This document shows positions 41,285 through 54,700 of a stretch of DNA of 64,000 bases, piece by piece; the stretch's first letter is position 1; every line of letters starts with the position of its first letter. This DNA comes from Megaustenia siamemsis (taxonomy: Eukaryota > Mollusca > Gastropoda > Stylommatophora > Ariophantidae): NCBI GenBank assembly GCA_032433765.1, contig JAVIAB010000124.1:76564119-76628118 (forward strand), written 5' to 3'. The notes beneath the pieces were generated by a model, which was not told the origin of the DNA, searched no databases, and saw nothing but the letters and a program-made list of their open reading frames with translations. The translations under genes were made by a program, and so were the position numbers.

Positions 41285-42020
41285 ATCCATTGACCTTTCA
41301 AGCCATGGCCGGCCATAAGGGCATAGACCCAGATACTTTCCTCTTTCTAAATTTTTATTCTAGCAGTTTTCAATCCTTCTAAAGATCTTTTATAAATCTC
41401 ACCATTTATCTCTGTTCTGTGCAAGCAACTCTATCTCATTGAGGAGCTGATTCCTGCTGCTCTTGCCTCTCTGATCAATGTTCTTCTCAGTGTCTCTCTG
41501 GGTCAGCCTCTTTTTCTCTTACCTGTTGTATCCCTATGAGGGCTTGCTTTGTTACTCGGTTATTATCTCTCCTCCGCACATGTCCAACATATGACCATCG
41601 TCTTTTCTCGATTACTGAAGATATTAGTAGTGATGGTGATTTCTCTAATTTTCTCGTTTGTTTTGAATACGTTCCACGCTATATCAAGTATTTTCCTAAA
41701 CATTTATTTTAGAATGTGTTCAACTTTGTTTCTATGTCTCTTGTTTTCCAGCTCTCACATGCATATGCAAAGTTTGATAGTACATTTGATTTGAATAGTC
41801 TAAGTTTTGTGTTTGTGCTCATGAGTTTTGATTCCCACAACATTTCAAGGCTTCTGAAAGACATTGCTGCTTTAGCTGTTCTGATTCTAATTTCTTTACT
41901 TGTATCCCCTTTCTGATCAATGACTTCCAAGATAGATAAAGTGATCAATCTCTTCCACTGGTTTGTTTTCCATATATATTCTGTCATGTTGGAATTAAAC
42001 TTTTCATGACTTTAGTTTTT
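41285..42020 (-). mobile_element. LINE fragment, reverse-transcriptase C-terminus (family D)
   Basis: The minus frame 41987-41709 reads EVIDQKGDTSKEIRIRTAKA, then LWESKLMSTNTKLRLFKSNV and AYACESW, the post-palm region of non-LTR reverse transcriptases. The 3' end at 41285 has the hairpin-like CCATGGCCGGCC and GGGCATAGACCCAGATAC. Related ends lie at 8860 and 12548. Confidence 0.8.
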
Positions 42021-43704
42021 TAATGATTGATCTCAAGCCAATTTTGCTGGCTATTGATGATAGTTCGTGTTTCCTGCATTGTTTTTATCTGACTGCTGAT
42101 GAGAAATGCCAGTACCATATTTTAAAATATGTGACATTTCATTTTGGAATAAAACAACTATGACACAACATTAAGTAAAGTTTTAAAGCAAGGCATTTCT
42201 GGAGTGAATGTAAATTCAACCATTAACTGATGAAGTACTACTTATTGCTCAAAAGACTATGATTGTGTCCAAATATCTCTATAAACTAATAAACAAAAGA
42301 TGACAATATTTCAGTGTCCCTTTAAACAAATAATGCATGCACACACTGGCTGCCACTTCAGCTAGTAACCTATAACCTACCAATTAAAATGATTTATATC
42401 CACACATAAAGATGATGCATGCAGCGTCAACCATGACAAAATAAAGGTTGTACAGAGCGGTACTTTACAAATGTCTATAGCACATTCCTGTCAGCAGCTT
42501 GAAATAGTAGATGTGGGTAGGGCACAGGACTTTGGCAACATGAGTCCATGTCACTCCTTCAGATGAAATGAGTAGGATTGGCACAGCCAGAAATGAGAAA
42601 CTTAGTAGGCATATAAGAAGACCTATCAACCAACATTGAATTGAGTTGTCAGTTGCTGGACACTGCAGGAATTGCTGAGGAGAACATCTGAGGACCTATG
42701 GACATGTTCGGTGTACAATGATGGACACGCAAATAACTCAATCTTGGAATAAATGCTTTGTGTCAGTTTGGCTACTAGACCCCCCCTTATATCAAAGTGA
42801 TGGTAGCTGATTGTGACTCTTGACCCCCTTCAAGCCAATGCACTTTTAAAATGAAATGAAAGCTGTTATGTTTGGACAGAAAAACAAGTAGCCAAATAAA
42901 GGAGAATTTGTTTATTTCAAACTCTCACAAACAAATTATTGTATCTTTATTCCATGCCAGTTTTGCTCCTCTTCTATAAGAGCAATCTATTAACATTTTT
43001 CTTGGATCATTGATTTCACTTTCAGAATGATATTTTCATTTAATGCTTAATTAAGCCAGACGGTGTCTAGTTATTGAATAACTATAGAGAAAACACTCTC
43101 ACAGGCCATGTTTGATGTGACATGAAATATAGACCTAGCATCAAGCAATAAAATGCAACAATTTGATCACTGGCTTCCTCAGAACAAAATATTTAAAAAA
43201 ATAAAAGCAACAATACATACCACCAGTGCATTAATAACTTTGTTTGCCAACTTCTGGTCAATGAAATAAGCACTGGCTGTATAAAGACATGAACAAATGT
43301 AAACAGATCATGAATTATGATTGCATATGTCCCCAGCACAAAATGCCACTAAGACACAGTTGATGTTTATCATTATTAGTCTGGAACAAATATGAAACCT
43401 GTATTTACTTCTGACCTGGTCAGGAGGCAGACAGACTTTGATAGTTATGTATATCCTATCAGTAGAAGAAGGTTGTTCCTAGTGTAAACTGTAACATGTG
43501 TACATCTGTCTGCAATGCTTTCATTTGTTGCAAGTACACACAACCCAAGTGACCATTTGCCAAAACACAGCTGTAGTGTCACAATAAAACAGCATTTGTA
43601 ATCAGCCAGCAAGCACAAGGTAGGTAGTATCACAAAGTTGGTTGTTGTCAAAGGGAGACAACATGTACTAGAGAACTGTGTATTCATTTTTGTCATGTTG
43701 GGTG
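42021..43704. other. Unique sequence up to the assembly gap
   Basis: I searched it for further TRNT1 exons on the minus strand and found none that I would assign. AT-rich, otherwise unremarkable. Confidence 0.4.
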
Positions 43705-43804
43705 NNNNNNNNNNNNNNNNNNNNNNNNNNNNNNNNNNNNNNNNNNNNNNNNNNNNNNNNNNNNNNNNNNNNNNNNNNNNNNNNNNNNNNNNNNNNNNNN
43801 NNNN
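43705..43804. other. Assembly gap (100 N)
   Basis: Exactly 100 N, a conventional placeholder, adjoining a tandem array. The true size is unknown, and a TRNT1 exon or more array could be hidden here. Confidence 0.99.
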
Positions 43805-44370
43805 TTCTATAATTACAACAAATGTTTCTGACTTCTATAATTACAACTAGTGTTTTTGACTTCTATAATTACAACAAATGTTTTTGACTTCTATAATTAC
43901 AACAAATGTTTTTGGCTTCTATAATTACAACTAATGTTTTTGACTTCTATAATTACAACAAATGTTTCTGACTTCTATAATTACAACTAGTGTTTCTGAC
44001 TTCTATAATTACAACTAGTGTTTCTGACTTCTATAATTACAACTAGTGTTTCTGACTTCTATAATTACAACAATGTTTTTGACTTCTATAATTACAACTA
44101 GTGTTTCTGACTTCTATAATTACAACAAATGTTTTTGACTTCTATAATTACAACTAGTGTTTCTGACTTCTATAATTACAACTAATGTTTCTGACTTTTC
44201 TTCTATAATTACAACAAATGTTTTTGACTTCTATAATTACAACTAGTGTTTCTGACTTCTATAATTACAACTAATGTTTTCTGACTTTTCTTCTATAATT
44301 ACAACAAATGTTTTTGACTTCTATAATTACAACTAGTGTTTCTGACTTTTCTTCTATGATTACAATGTTT
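43805..44370. repeat. 28-bp minisatellite, ~20 units
   Basis: The unit is TTCTATAATTACAACAAATG plus TTTTTGAC, with variants AACTAGTG and TTTCTGAC. It abuts the assembly gap. Confidence 0.96.
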
Positions 44371-44769
44371 TTCAGAAATATCAGACTTATTGCCTTATTG
44401 TTTGTTAACAATTTCAAACTCCCTTAATGCTTTACTTAGTGAAATTGCCTGAAATATCTTGAAAATCACAAACAAATCTACTTTTATTTCTATCCTTCTC
44501 AGTATTAATAATAATACAATTTTCTACTCAGTATCTTCACTCTCACTAAAACTATCATCAATACCTTATTTCATTATATTTTTTAACATCCTTTCATGGC
44601 AATTTGAAGCATTTTCTTGTCATACGTAAAACTGAGTATTTCAACAAATCATTTGGAATATTCCCATGATGTGTGCCATAGTAATCAGCCATACTTCACA
44701 TCAGCCATAGCAATATTATCAGTAGTTTCTTTATTTGTTGTAGAAAGTTCACTATTTCTAGAGCAAACA

Positions 44770-45312
44770 TCATTGACATTTAAACATGTCTTTAATATTT
44801 ATATCTGATCTGTCATCCTCACAGAGCTCACATTTAAACATGTCTTTAACATTTATATCTGATCTGTCATCCTCATAGAGCTCACATTTAAACATGTCTT
44901 TAACATTTATATCTGATCTGTCATCCTCATAGAGCTCACATTTAAACATGTCTTTAACATTTATATCTGATCTGTCATCCTCATAGAGCTCACATTTAAA
45001 CATGTCTTTAATATTTATATCTGATCTGTCATCCTCACAGAGCTCACATTTAAACATGTCTTTAATATTTATATCTGATCTGTCATCCTCATAGAGCTCA
45101 CATTTAAACATGTCTTTAACATTTATATCTGATCTGTCATCCTCATAGAGCTCACATTTAAACATGTCTTTAACATTTATATCTGATCTGTCATCCTCAT
45201 AGAGCTCACATTTAAACAAAAATTCTCGTGCCATTATCTTACACTTTACTTTAAAGTCTTCCTTGTTGTCATTGATGATAGAAAACTCATGGTGTATGAG
45301 CATGTAAGGCAC
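44770..45312 (-). repeat. 54-bp minisatellite with a 180-codon open frame
   Basis: Eight 54-bp units (44785-45215) encode on the minus strand an 18-residue repeat MFKCELYEDDRSDINVKD. They are preceded by a 38-residue non-repeat start (MPYMLIHHEFSIINDNKEDF). Unit differences include N/I and Y/C changes. The frame survives because 54 is divisible by three. No family was recognised, it does not match the TRNT1 C-terminus, and most likely it is not a gene. Confidence 0.85.
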
Positions 45313-45404
45313 ATAAACGTGAATAGTTATGAGTTATATTATGTTCAGCAAAAACACCAACATCATTCCAAGAATATAAATATTTCCCACCTATAACCAA
45401 TTTC

Positions 45405-45678
45405 TACCCATAAAAATTCTCAATCTATAAACATTTCCCACTTATAAACATTCTTAATATATAAACATTTCCCACTTATAAACATTCTTAATATATAAAT
45501 ATTTCCCATCTATAAGCATTCTCAATCTATGAACATTTCCCACTTATAAACATTCTCAGTATATGACATTTTCCAATTATAAATATTCTCAGTATATGAA
45601 CATTTCCCACTTATAAACATTCTCATATATATGAACATTTCCCACTTATAGACATTCTCAATCTATGAACAGTTCCCA
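45405..45678. repeat. Degenerate ~34-bp repeat
   Basis: Imperfect units with CATTTCCCACTTATAAACAT and TCTCAATCTATGAA lie directly downstream of TRNT1 exon 6. Confidence 0.8.
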
Positions 45679-45679
45679 C

Positions 45680-45787
45680 CTATAAAGTTTCCTAGTCCAA
45701 GATCAATCATCAGCTTCATAATTGGAGCAACCATCCTGCCAGTCAATATTTTTTTTATCTCCAACCAGATCCTTTCACCAGAAACAC
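45680..45787 (-). CDS. TRNT1: TRNT1 exon 6 (neck), last one found
   Basis: It encodes [20 protein letters not shown], then [16 protein letters not shown]. The acceptor is TCACAG and the likely donor GTGGGA at 45679-45678. Family members continue for ~200 more residues. Confidence 0.88.
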
Positions 45788-48700
45788 CTGTGATACAAAC
45801 AATAATTTTGGTAGGAAGACAAGAGGTCAGAGCAGAGAAAGTAAGGATACAAGTAATGACAAGAAATCACTGCAGCAGTAAAGAAGACAAGTCAACATTA
45901 AAATATACAGGTAATTTACTGCAACTAAATTAGCAAAATGGTAAACAGCAGCAGACAACAGAGAATTGTGGAGCTACATGGTTACAACTCAAATCAAGCT
46001 CAGCCATTGTGGATAATGAATCTTTGCTGCCATTAACAGAGCCTACCTATACGAGTATAGTTATAAATAAATATATATCTCTCTCACACACTCGAATGTG
46101 CATGCACAAACGCACAAAGAGAGATATTATTTTCAATGGCTGTTTACAAGATATTGTTGCAGCTACAATTATATTTTCTGTTCTGTTCATGAATGCAAAC
46201 CAATGTAAACTGTTGATTGTCCATAAATTAAACATTTAGGAACACCCAATAAGTGGCAGGCCAAAACAATACAAAAATTTAGTGCTACATAAGCATGATC
46301 TCTCTCTTTGTGTGAATGTGTTTTTTTTTTAAAGAAGAAACATTAAACAAGCAAATCTAGTAATCAATTTATGTTGTGTTTTAAAATCACAATCAGACTA
46401 AGAGCTTGTACCTGAGTCATTATCTTTGTAAAGTAAAGGTTTCCTCCATACCTTGCTAAGTGTATAGGGAATATGGTATTTTTATGTTACCATATTTTTC
46501 TATGACCTTTGGATGATGTGGTCAATACCACAATGCCACCTTTATTTCCCTGAAAAATCTCTGATACCCATTTTTAGTGGCTGGGTGAACCCTGGTGCCA
46601 TGTTGGTCTGAAAAAGAATCTGCCACTTCTGGAGATTGAACCAGGACCTTTCTGATCAGGAAGCAAGCACGCTATCACTCAGCCACCATTTTATCTTTGT
46701 GCTGACATGTTATTTGAGCTGCCATCTAACTACACTAGCTATTCCATCTAAAAGACTTACATGATAATCCTTTGGCATTCTCCTTAATGGCTACAAGAGT
46801 TGCTTCATCATGATTGTCTGCACCAGCAGCCAACCTTCCATAAAATCTGTCAACAAAATAGGAAACATGAGTTTCTTGTAACAAGGAATTCACACATTTG
46901 TACTAGAAGAAAAAGGTTGAAAAGTGCTACTTGACACTTTGTTTCTTTTAATTACTTTTATTTACACAATGATGCACTTACAAATTAATTAATTCCTGTA
47001 TTATTTGGTGTACTGAAATTATTATGGCATCACTAAAAAACTGCTATATTCAAGGGTTTGGCACTAAAAAAAAAGTAGTGAGTGAAGCATAGTTTCATGT
47101 GTGTAGCACAGTTTGGCATACATGCTTGAATTACAAAAGGTGAACAGGTATGTTATACCAACAGATCAGACATATCAGGGACTTTAAAGAAATCAACTTC
47201 TTATTTTATGCTGATAACTTATAACTGTAGACTTAAAAGTTAAATATAAAATACATTCACAATGGACCAACCAGACTGTGCTCAACTTTTAGAAATCTGT
47301 AAAGCAGAATATTGGCACTGTGACAGAAGCATAGTAGCAGGGTCTACCCTGACCTATCTAAATGGCAAACTGTTGGACAACAAAAAAAACTGTATCAAAT
47401 CACCAACACTTTTAGTCTTCTTCTAAAGCATTCACCATTAAGTTGGATTGGGTACATTGTGTACTTGAGGGGGTTTCATTTTTTTCACTGTTATCTCACT
47501 ACCAAGAGACCTGGAGAGGGTAAAGCCATGAAAAAACCAGGACCAAGGGTTACATGAGGAGAGTTCCCCCTGCCTGCAATGGATTCAAACATGAGACCAG
47601 GGAGGTCTTGAGGTAAGGTTATTAGTTATGGAAGGCCTCAGTATCACTGCAAATGAATTAAAATCCATAATCGCTCAACCGCCCGTGCCAGTGGAATCAT
47701 CCAAATTACTAACTCATCTCCCAAACAAAGAAGGTAACTGTAGTCCCCATCGTAGTAGTCTCAGCACACGCCAAAAGACATAAGTCGAAACCACGCAGAA
47801 AGTGAACACAGCCAACTGTTCCCTGTCATATGATATCATAAACAATTGGAATACCGAAACATGATCAAAACGGATGAGACACACAGCTCACGGTGTACAC
47901 AGAGCACTTAACTCAGTAGCTCCTGCAACAAGCCGGACTTGGAATATGAGGAAACTGCAACAAGGAACACTTTTCAGATATAGCCTTCAATGGTTCCTGC
48001 CGCCTATCCACCATATACCGGAAGTTCATGTCCTCTTGAAAATTATGATCGTCATATTGAGAACAAAAAATGTATAGCGCTTGATGATGTTAGGACATCG
48101 TTCTTGACTCCAACCGAACCATATAAACACACAGTTAGTCGAAGAATTATCCCCGTCACACATCAAACAACAGACCCTATGGTTAGCGTACAACAAACGA
48201 AACACGGTGCAAATTCCCCAAAGAGGAAAATCTTCTGTCGACTTGACGGAACAGTACTCATTAATGCGTTTCAGCATGTAAATAACTTGCGTCAAACAAT
48301 TCCAATGTCGGCCATTGAATAGCCGGTAAGGTAACAGCCTCTGGCCTGGTAGGTCATGGGTTTGCATCAAGCCACAACTGGTTGTGGGAATGTTCCACTG
48401 TGAATCCATGGTTTCTTCATGGCATTGCCCTCCTCTGATCTCCAGGTAGTAAAATCCAATGTCTAGCCCTCTTGTGAAAAACAGGAGGTCCCACGTGCAC
48501 TTGTGCACACTAGAGAACACTTGGCAGTTAAAAGTGCAAAAAAGTAGGCCAAAACTGGCCACTACCTGACAAAATTTGCCCAAAGATGGAGGTGTCAGGT
48601 CTAAAGGCACAAATATTGTGACCACTTAATGAGTAAACAATAAGATGAGGACAAACCTAAGAACTTTATGTTTAGCGATGTCTTACCTCCAGGCCACCCA

Positions 48701-51700
48701 ACAAATTATTCTGATAGTAACAGGGTTTGTTTATCTACATGATTTCATGCTATAACCACTGCTAGTCAGTATTAACATATAAAACACAACATTTCATGCT
48801 ATAACCACTGCTAGGCAGAGTCAGTGTTAACATATAAAACACAACATTTCATACTATAACCACTGCTAGGCAGAGTCAGTATTAACATATAAAACACAAC
48901 ATTTCATACTATAACCACTGCTAGGCAGAGTCAGTGTTAACATATAAAACACAACATTTCATACTATAACCACTGCTAGGCAGAGTCAGTATTAACATAT
49001 AAAACACAACATTCAAAACTCAGCTTGCAACCAGCACCTGAAATATCTGAGAATCCTCAAATAATCCTCTTGAATTCTTTGTTCTGGACTTCCAACAAAA
49101 CGAATCCGTCTTTCTCTCAAATCCTCTAGGCCATTGAAATAGTCATAGACAGTTCCATCAAAACCTGATAAAAGAAAGTAAAAAAATTTGAAAAGAAGAC
49201 TCAGTAATATTCTCTAAATCTTCAGGACTAATGTGTTCAGCATATTTTTCCTGTCTTAATACTGTAAACCATCTAATGACCTCCAGTATAAATCACATCA
49301 ATTTTGTTTCTAAATATAACTTGCCAAAATAGAAATCAAATTGATGAGAAAATGTTTCATAACACACACAAATTATGTTCTCTCTCTCTCTTCACTTCCT
49401 CTTGTATCCATTCAGGTGTCAAGGGAGACCATTCAGGTGTCAAGGGAGATGCAAAGTTCTGGTTCTCACCCTTTTGGCAGCTTCAATCATTGCCAATTGA
49501 TGTTGCTGTAGCTTTCCTTTGACGTTGTCTGTCCATCTTACTCTGGGTCTGCCGCTTACAACTTACTCTTCTATGGGAGGGAATCACATGGCAAACTAGA
49601 TGGGAAAACCATTTTATTTTTTGTGTCTGTATGGAGCTTAGTATTGGTTCAATGCCTACGCTTTCTCTTTAAATATCATTTCTGATTCTGATTTTTCAGA
49701 TAGATATTTAAAGTTTGTTACTTGTTTAATAATTTGGTGTTCTATAGCTGTGTTTAATGTCTTCTTTTGACTTCCAATTGATATGACTTGTTTTTTCAGT
49801 GCTTATTTTCATTTTTATTTTTTAAATTCAAGGACAATTGATGCTGTAGAAGTTCTTAAAAATTATGTCACTGGGGCACGACAGTTACTGACTTTTTAAA
49901 ATAGTAAGCTTGTCACTGCTGTACAGCTAGTGCTGCTGAGATCTCTTTGTGTCCAAGTCTTACTATTGGATTACATTTTGGTGTTATGACCATCAAGCAA
50001 ATGATAAATGTGGCTGTTGTCTGGGGGTTCTCTAAGGCTCTATACAGCTTTGATTATAGTGTTGAGTTTTTTTGAGTGAATTCATCGTTTTTGGCTGGTA
50101 CAAACATGGGTCAGTACCAGGGTACATGTATCATAGCTTCATCATATAGTCTATATGTGTACAATAACACCACAACTCATGTTCAAAGCTTGTGCATGTG
50201 TTAAATCAGTTTGTTATGACCAGTTCTAATCAGAACACTCAAGGATGCTGTTCAAGTACAATGAAGATATTTCTATAGACAAGACTTCTAACATTACCTA
50301 AACTTAGCTGTGACTGTGGCAATTTACTGATTAATTTTGAGTGCATTCCAGATACCTGAAATATATACACCAGATGATGTAGACATAAAACATATGTAAA
50401 TTATACTAGGAAAAGACAGAAGTGATATGATATAACAGAGAAAACTTAGCACCTATTGATATAAAGTGGATCCAGACCAGGCTGAGTTCTGTCTCCATGT
50501 TTTTTTTTAAATCTGTACACTCAGCAAATCTTTAAAAGTATGGAAATGCCAGTTCTAAACATCAATAGTTGCATAATTAATAACCTAAGATAAGCTGATG
50601 ACACCGTATTACTGGCAGAAAGCCTAGAAGATAAGCTGATGACACCATATTACTGGCAAAAAGCCTAGAAGATAAGCTGATGACACCATATTACTGGCAG
50701 AAAGCCTAGAAGATAAGCTGATGACACCATATTACTGGCAGAAAGCCTAGAAGATAAGCTGATGACACCATATTACTGGCAGAAAGCCTAGAAGATAAGC
50801 TGATGACACCATATTACTGGCAGAAAGCCTAGAAGATAAGCTGATGACACCATATTACTGGCAGAAAGCCCAGAAGATAAGCTGATGACATCGGTGTACT
50901 GACAGAAAGTTCAGAAGATAAGCTGATGACATGGGATTACTGGCAGAAAGTTCAGAAGATAAGCTGATGACATGGGATTACAGGCAGAAAGTTCAGAAGA
51001 TAAGCTGATGACATGGGATTACTGGCAGAAAGTTCAGAAGATAAGCTGATGACATGGGATTACTGGCAGAAAAACAACTAATTTTAAAAAACACAAGACA
51101 AGTATAGAATATAGATTGGATATATGTATTCAGAGTCTAAAATGATGATAATGAAGAGAGATAAGACACAAAACCTACATGTCAGTACCAAGATAGAAAG
51201 AACTTAGTGTAATATCAAGAACATAGCTACCTCGGACATGTTAATAGTATTATAAAAGATTTGTTTTTAAATATAGCATAAAGAAGAAACAATTCTGGGA
51301 TTTTAAAATTGAGAATATATCAGGATTCTCATTATAATCAGTCCTATCTAGTGCATGAATATGATCACTTTATAAGAAAACTGAGAAGAAAATTGAGGCC
51401 CTTGGAATGTACATTTGTAGAAGAATTGGTTGGGCGGAGAGGAAAACAAATCATAAAGTTTTGAAGCAGATAAAAATAAAGAAAGAACTATTTAACACAA
51501 CTCAGACAAATGAAATTTTTAGGACATGTAAAGAGACATTTTAATTTATTGAAAGTCATCATGGAAGGGAAAATACAAGGTAAACAGAGGCAACAAAGAG
51601 TAAAGTGGATCGAAATATTAATAGATGGACAGAAGGACTAGTGACAGTGTGCACTATCAAGGCAAGAGCCAGAGTGAAATGGCACTTCATGGTAATCAAC

Positions 51701-54700
51701 GTTTGATGCAGAGATGGCACAGGATGATGATTATGGGTGCATTGACAAAGAACACAACATGAAGTAAAACAGCAAATAAAAAACATGGACACTAGAGACA
51801 ACTCACCAAGAAACATAGAGTTTACTGTAAGATCGCGTCTGTTAGCATCCAGCATCCAGTCTTTAGTGAATTCAACTTCAGCACGTCTGCCATCTGTGAC
51901 AACATCTATTCTCAAAGTAGTCACTTCAAATTCTCCTGGACAATCACAGAATATTACAAAACTAATGTGTCAATAAATGGAAATTGCAAAATTTTAAACT
52001 TAAATTATTCACATTGTCTTTTGAGAAGGCACAATTTAATGGTGGCCACTGATTCAATGAAACACAGTATATCATGAAAATATCAGGTAAACCAAAAAAA
52101 CACATTGCAAATCTGTTTGACATTTTCTTCCATTACTTTCCATCAATTAAAAAAAAACCACATTTATTTCCATTTTTATTCTCTGATGTTATATATATAT
52201 ATGATTGTACAACAATAACTCCTATTTTCACTCATTATTTCCTGAATTTTTTTCCTCTGAATCACACATCTCTCTGGAAATTGTACACTAGACATTGTAA
52301 TCAAATTGTATAACTTTGCTTTCTAATTAAAACTTGACCAAATAGAATTCAAATCTTTACACACCATAAATATACTGTTGATGTGGTATTGATGAGTGTT
52401 TCATTTACTCATTGAGTGCCATCTCTGCAACGAAGGTTGGCTACCATGGAGCATTGGCTGCCCCAAAATACCATTTGTCTTGTTTGAATTGTGTTTAGTA
52501 AATCTCTTTTCATTTTTAGTTGTTTTAAGACTTCATCATTTGTTTTCTTTTCTTTCCATCCAATTCTTCCTATTCTTTTATAATTCCACATTTCAAAGGC
52601 TTCACTTTTCTGTCCTGTTTTCTTGTCTAATGTTCATGTTTATGCACCACACAGGAATGTTGAGAAGATATAACATTTTGCTATTTCTAGTTTTAGCCCT
52701 GGTGTTATTTGTTTTGATGTTAGTATATTTTTCATGGCATTAACATTACTTTATGTCATTCCTATTGGAGTGTAACGCTTTAAAATCCATTCCCATTTGT
52801 CCGGATTTAAAGAGTTAAAGATCTGAGTCTCTGAATTCGGCCTGCTTTTCTTTCTAGGACAGCCTTTCATTAACCAACAAAAGGATTTGAAATTTCTGCA
52901 ACTAGATGATTATTTTCCTTAGATAATCAGAACTTCCCCTGTTCTGGTCTAAAGTTAGTTTCTTTGGTCACTTTTCTTTGTAAAGACATCAGGACAATGA
53001 GGCATTGTTTGGGAGTATTCATATCATTGCTACAGAATTGTCCATGAGCACAAACCAACTGATTCCATTTAATGTTTATTCATGATTAACTTTCAAATCT
53101 CAGGGCTAATCTTTGTCACCTGGTGATGTGCTAGATTGCAGATCTTGTCTTACAAAACTGGTGGTCATAAACCACACACACAAATTAAAATGTCATAGCA
53201 AACTATACATTTATTTTTTAAAATGTCATTTTTGACATTTGCATTTAATCCCTTTAGACATAAGAATTCATGTTATACATGATAAGCTGTAGGCCCATTA
53301 TAAACTGTGAGTGTGCTAAAACTTATGAAAAAATATATTTATACTAGCAGAAACACCTGGCATAGCATAAATATATTATTTCAACATTGCTAAAGTTATT
53401 ATTCAAGTGTTTTGTACTACACAGTGTGTTTTGCCTTTCCTGTCTGAGACGATAATGGATTCACTTTTTTACGCTTGTTGAAGACATCAACATCAAACTG
53501 ACTAAAGTTACAGATAGGTATCATAATCCAAGCGAGCAGGGATCGAAGAGGGACGACAACCCGGTACTCAAAATGTCGTGCTGAAGTCGGATGTGTTGGG
53601 CCGAAAGGCGCAAATATAACAGTTATGCTGCAAACCACAACACAACGCAGACACGCCCACTTAACGTCCTTTTAAGGGCGGATGACGAAGAGGAATTCTA
53701 CAGTCTACGAATACTCTAGAATACTTTAATCATCGGCGAACGCAAGCAAGCAAGCATAATCTAGGGTTAAAAGACAATAGGGCAGGCAGGAATCTAAGTG
53801 GGCCTAAAGGAACCAGAATGTGACAAATTAGAAAGGCAGTCTCATGAGGATGGAAGAAAGAAAGTGTCCAATAGGTCTAATCATCTAATCAAACTATATA
53901 CCACTAGTTGAAATTCAGTATATGTGACTAAGACTACCGCTGGTGTTGTGGCACTCTCCCAAGTTCTGTAATTAAATCAACATTAACATCTTGTACTTGG
54001 CATAAAATCACACACATGATAATACAACTTCTGTGCATAACTTTTATCAATAACTTCTCCTATAAAATCTGTGTACTTCTAGCCCTGATCTCCCTAATAA
54101 GCACTGATCTTTTAAAATACCCAAAACAACTACTTATAGGTAAATCTAAAACGATTTTGTTTGAATGATCCTCTCACTCAGACATTTCTCTGAATCTTCT
54201 CTGCCTCAAATGTCCCAATCTTAACCCCTGAATCTAAACAGCTTCCATAAATAAGTCCAACCTAGACTCAATGTTTGCTACCCGCCATGTTTTCCCTGTC
54301 TGCTGCTTTTTATCTCACAGCTGAGTGATGATCTCTTTGACCATGTCATTTGCCACTGTTTTCCAATATTGTATCTTGTCTTATCAGCACTTACCTACAT
54401 CATATTTTTCCAAAAGCTCTAATCCATACTTCTAATCAAAGAGCAAGCGTTTGACCTATTGTTTATTTTTAATCAATGCCAGGGGATGTAGCATCAATTG
54501 CATGCAGGTGTAACACCCAATGTTTTATACAATATATTGTAATATAGAATGTTAGAAGTACATATCAGTCATGTGCTTGCTTAGAATGGATAAAATAAAA
54601 CTCCCACACTAGGCCTTCATATGGACACCTAGAATGGATAAAATAAAACTTCCACACTAGGCCTTCATATGGACACCTAGAATGGATAAAATAAAACTCC

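Noticed and set aside
43190..43270. Candidate TRNT1 exon on the minus strand (ASAYFIDQKLANKVINALVV)
   Set aside because: It has plausible splice borders, but no resemblance to the TRNT1 C-terminus, and is too short to trust.
43445..43696. 83-codon minus-strand frame beside the gap
   Set aside because: No domain, not matching TRNT1, typical of chance in AT-rich DNA.
46009..46239. Overlapping frames of 76 and 62 codons on opposite strands
   Set aside because: No conserved features; located in a TRNT1 intron.
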